Assembly: GCA_024710445.1 (NCBI GenBank)
Contig: JANJUT010000034.1
Coordinates: 1-10,266 of the forward strand
Direction: 5' to 3'
Length of the DNA: 10,266 bases
Source: Thiobacillus sp.
GTDB taxonomy: Bacteria; Pseudomonadota; Gammaproteobacteria; Burkholderiales; Thiobacillaceae
Below the pieces are notes generated by a model that saw only the letters and a list, made by a program, of their open reading frames with translations, was not told the DNA's origin and made no database searches. Position numbers and translations under genes: made by a program. The stretch's first letter is position 1; every line of letters begins with the position of its first letter. Shown piece by piece: positions 7,210 to 10,266 of this stretch.

Positions 7210-8091
7210 CTAGCAGGCATTCACCCGGTCATAAAACCGGGTCCTGAACAGCAAGCGCTTTTTCGAGGGGTCTTCGCTATCGACTAGCTTTTCCCGGGTA
7301 TGTTCGACGTTGTTCGAAATCAGCCCCAGACCGGATTCCAGCCGGCCTTCAATGACATATTCCAGATCGTTCAGCATCATGGATTCCAGCACGTCCCGGG
7401 CTGCCTTGACATCACTGTCTTCAGACCAGGCCATGTCCATTTGCCTGAATGAAAAACGGTGGCACAGATGGCCATCTGGATTGGTCCAGAATACCTTTCC
7501 ACCCAGGTGGTCGTTAACTTCACCGGTCTTGGGATTCTTGTACTTGAAGCAATCCTTGCTCATCAGCACCCGGAGCGCTTCCGGGTGCTTGTCGCGCAGC
7601 AGGATGTACAGGACTTCCTGGTCCAGGACCTTGTTGCTTCCGCCTTCGATGGCTGGCCGTTTGCACAGCAGGAATAAAGCCTGGATCGTCTTGTCGGATC
7701 CGTAATAGGTGGCGTCGGTATGCCAGCGGACATGCCGTGTCGTGAAGGGGATGGCCTGGTTCAGGATGCCCGAATTGGTCAATTCGTCTGAATTGGCATG
7801 GCGGCGGGATTTGTCGGTGCCGGACACCCCCAGCTGTCTTCCCAGGCTCAGCAGGGAATCCATGCTCAGTTCGGCTTTGCCAGATGTGTAAACACACATG
7901 TTGGCCCGTTCCACGAGATCCATGATCCTGGCTTTCTCGGCGTCGGTTATCGCTGTCATGTCGCCCAGTTCGACGACCAGATCGCCCAGGTTCCTGGGAT
8001 AGGCCGCCAGCTTTTCGTCACGCCATTTCTGATAGTCGTCGTTTGAATCCAGATTGAATCGGTTGGGGTATCGGGTGTTCCAGTGATGCAT
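7210..8091 (-). CDS. TauD/clavaminate-synthase-like Fe(II)/2-oxoglutarate dioxygenase
   Basis: A 293-residue cytoplasmic protein with the fold signatures of Fe(II)- and 2-oxoglutarate-dependent oxygenases. The HxD iron ligands are His124 and Asp126 in VRWHTDATYY. The distal His is most likely His264 in NNVEHTRE, and Arg279 or Arg283 in KKRLLFRTRFYDR would bind the 2-oxoglutarate carboxylate. Such enzymes hydroxylate or cleave a substrate using O2 and 2-oxoglutarate, releasing succinate and CO2. The substrate cannot be read from the sequence, and taurine is not implied. Residues 1-100 are less familiar. ATG 8091 is preceded by AAGGAAG on the minus strand (8096-8102). It lies 156 bp after the DHOD-like gene on the same strand, and could be co-transcribed or have its own promoter. 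Its GC is lower than that of its right-hand neighbours (29 of 60 bases at 7441-7500 against 43 of 60 at 8821-8880), which hints at separate acquisition. Confidence 0.85.
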   Translation of the reverse strand: MHHWNTRYPNRFNLDSNDDYQKWRDEKLAAYPRNLGDLVVELGDMTAITDAEKARIMDLVERANMCVYTSGKAELSMDSLLSLGRQLGVSGTDKSRRHANSDELTNSGILNQAIPFTTRHVRWHTDATYYGSDKTIQALFLLCKRPAIEGGSNKVLDQEVLYILLRDKHPEALRVLMSKDCFKYKNPKTGEVNDHLGGKVFWTNPDGHLCHRFSFRQMDMAWSEDSDVKAARDVLESMMLNDLEYVIEGRLESGLGLISNNVEHTREKLVDSEDPSKKRLLFRTRFYDRVNAC

Positions 8092-8200
8092 GGGTCTTCC
8101 TTGAGAAAAAGTACTGATTTAAAGACACTGCCGGATTAACGGTCCGACAACTTGATTCCGCTCCTGTCCTGTTGCTTCGGTCTGGAGTACGTTCGGAAAA

Positions 8201-8281
8201 GGGGTGAAAAACTGGCTCGGGCTGGGCCATTTGCGTGGCGAGTGTATTCATGACCACACGCCGGGTCGGGGTGAAAAACTG
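8201..8281. repeat. 14-bp direct repeat spanning the 3' end of the DHOD-like gene
   Basis: The sequence ggggtgaaaaactg occurs at 8201-8214 and again at 8268-8281, with 53 bp between. On the minus strand, the first copy met by the polymerase (8268-8281) encodes LDSFSP near the end of the DHOD-like protein; the second copy lies in the intergenic space. Just before the second copy on the minus strand, tggc/gcca arms (about 8213-8229) followed by gttttt form a very weak terminator-like shape. The repeat could be a local duplication or a shared binding site. Confidence 0.5.
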
Positions 8282-9261
8282 TCGAGCACGCGCAGGTAAC
8301 TGGCGCGTGCGACGATGGACGGGTCGGGCAGGTTCTTCTGGCTCATGCTGCCTTTCAGCTGGGCGACCGATTCGTATTCCTTTTCCTCCATCCAGTGCTC
8401 CATCGAGGCGAGAATTTCAGTCAGCTTGTCCGGGCCGTGTTGCAGCAGGCATGAGGCGAGATGCACCACGTCGGCACCGGCCAGCAGCAGTTTCAGCGCC
8501 TCGTCCGCACCATGGACGCCACCGGTGGCGGCCAGCGTCAGGCGGGTGCGGCCGTGCAGGATGGCGATCCAGCGGATGCGCAGCAGGGCTTCGTCGCGTG
8601 TCGACAGCTGCAGCTGGTCGGCCATCTGCAGTTGGTCCAGATCGATGTCCGGCTGGTAGAAGCGGTTGAACAGCGCGACGCCCTGCGCGCCGGCGTTTTC
8701 CAGTTGCTGTACCACATGCGGCAGCGACGAGAAGTAGGGCGACAGCTTCATGATGATGGGCAGGCTGACGACCTTGCGCAGGTCGGTGAGGAGTTCGACG
8801 TAGCGTGCCTCCACTGCGTCGCCCGGGGTGAGCATGTCGGCGGCGACGTGGTAGACGTTGAGTTCGAGCGCGTCGGCGCCGGCCTGTTCCAGCGAGCGGC
8901 CCAGCTCCACCCAGCCGGAGGGCGACACGCCGTTGAGGCTGGCCACCACCGGGATCTCCAGCCGCCGCTTGAGCTGGTGCAGGTGCGACAGGTAGCGTTC
9001 ATGGCCGCCCTGGAATTCACCGAAATCGGGCAGGAAGCCATTGGTTTCGCTGTGGCCCGGATCGGCATTCACCAGGAAGCGCTCGGTCATGGCGTCTTCC
9101 GCCTGCAGCTCCTCCTCGAACAGGGAATACATCACCAGCGCAGCCGCGCCGGCATCTTCCAGGCGCAATGCCGTGTCCATATTTTTCGACAGCGGCGAGG
9201 CCGAGGGCACCAGCGGATTCTTGAGCGGGATGCCGAGGTAGTCGGTGGCAAGGTCGATCAT
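8248..9261 (-). CDS. Dihydroorotate-dehydrogenase-like flavoprotein linked to nifJ
   Basis: A 337-residue TIM-barrel protein of the dihydroorotate dehydrogenase superfamily, expected to bind FMN in the cytoplasm. Visible signatures: NPLVPSASPLSKN (15-27) at the first strand, VVASLNG (105-111), LELNVYH (132-138) where true enzymes have an N-x-S-C-P-N type motif, IIMKLSPYF (169-177) with the conserved Lys172, NRFYQPDID (199-207), and the phosphate-binding stretch ATGGVHGADEALKLLLAGADVVHLAS (245-270). The Cys/Ser base loop of genuine PyrD is not evident, so it is probably not the pyrimidine-pathway enzyme. Proteins of this subgroup are commonly annotated 'dihydroorotate dehydrogenase-like' beside pyruvate:ferredoxin oxidoreductase genes, as here. 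The true reaction is unknown to me. Start ATG 9261 lies 1 bp after the nifJ stop, with a ggag ribosome site inside the nifJ end, so the two are almost certainly translated from one mRNA. Confidence 0.9.
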   Translation of the reverse strand: MIDLATDYLGIPLKNPLVPSASPLSKNMDTALRLEDAGAAALVMYSLFEEELQAEDAMTERFLVNADPGHSETNGFLPDFGEFQGGHERYLSHLHQLKRRLEIPVVASLNGVSPSGWVELGRSLEQAGADALELNVYHVAADMLTPGDAVEARYVELLTDLRKVVSLPIIMKLSPYFSSLPHVVQQLENAGAQGVALFNRFYQPDIDLDQLQMADQLQLSTRDEALLRIRWIAILHGRTRLTLAATGGVHGADEALKLLLAGADVVHLASCLLQHGPDKLTEILASMEHWMEEKEYESVAQLKGSMSQKNLPDPSIVARASYLRVLDSFSPRPGVWS

Positions 9262-9262
9262 G

Positions 9263-10266
<1,004 letters not shown>

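Noticed and set aside
8103-8160. Possible promoter for the dioxygenase gene (ttgtcg and tttaaa on the minus strand)
   Set aside because: The spacing of about 21 bases is too long for a sigma-70 promoter, and no other convincing pair was found in the 156-bp gap.
8018-8257. 79-codon minus-strand frame between the DHOD-like and dioxygenase genes
   Set aside because: It overlaps the ends of both flanking genes in another frame and has no recognisable sequence features or supported start.

Overview
The window looks like chromosomal DNA from a GC-rich Gram-negative bacterium, most likely a betaproteobacterium (Nitrosomonadales-like). This assignment is an inference. It rests on a complete Cus-type copper/silver efflux operon, a PEP-CTERM (exosortase sorting signal) relic of a kind common in that group, and a NifJ-type pyruvate oxidoreductase paired with a dihydroorotate-dehydrogenase-like gene.

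Left part (68-6475, + strand): a metal-efflux operon. It starts with a small secreted Cys/Met-rich protein (68-418). Then come an outer-membrane channel of the CusC/CzcC family (529-1833), a CusB adaptor with a CusF-like C-terminal domain (1830-3320), and the CusA RND pump (3317-6475). cusC/cusB overlap as ATGA and cusB/cusA as GTGA, which suggests translational coupling. The Met ligands of E. coli CusB and CusA can be aligned one by one, so Cu(I)/Ag(I) is a well-supported substrate. Two metal-path positions differ: the Trp of the CusF site is Met here, and one periplasmic Met pair of CusA has lost a partner. No regulator (CusRS, CueR) lies in the window, and only 67 bases precede the first gene.

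Middle part (6476-7209): a hairpin after cusA, a small unrecognised acidic protein (6555-6872), and a clear rho-independent terminator (6881-6910). After these comes about 300 bp without an intact gene. It holds a decayed 3' end of a PEP-CTERM protein gene on the minus strand (6923-7054) and two long inverted repeats (7067-7092 and 7132-7189).

Right part (7210-10266, all - strand): transcription runs from the right edge leftwards. It covers the C-terminal third of nifJ (pyruvate:ferredoxin/flavodoxin oxidoreductase, cut by the window end), then, 1 bp after its stop, a DHOD-like flavoprotein gene (8248-9261). After 156 bp comes a TauD-like Fe(II)/2-oxoglutarate dioxygenase (7210-8091) with visibly lower GC. 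The first two almost certainly form an operon; whether the dioxygenase belongs to it is unclear.

I see no rRNA, tRNA, CRISPR array, transposase or phage gene. I found no convincing undescribed multi-gene system. The points most worth a second look are the altered CusF site, the PEP-CTERM relic with its structured flank, and the unexplained DHOD-like/NifJ/dioxygenase grouping.
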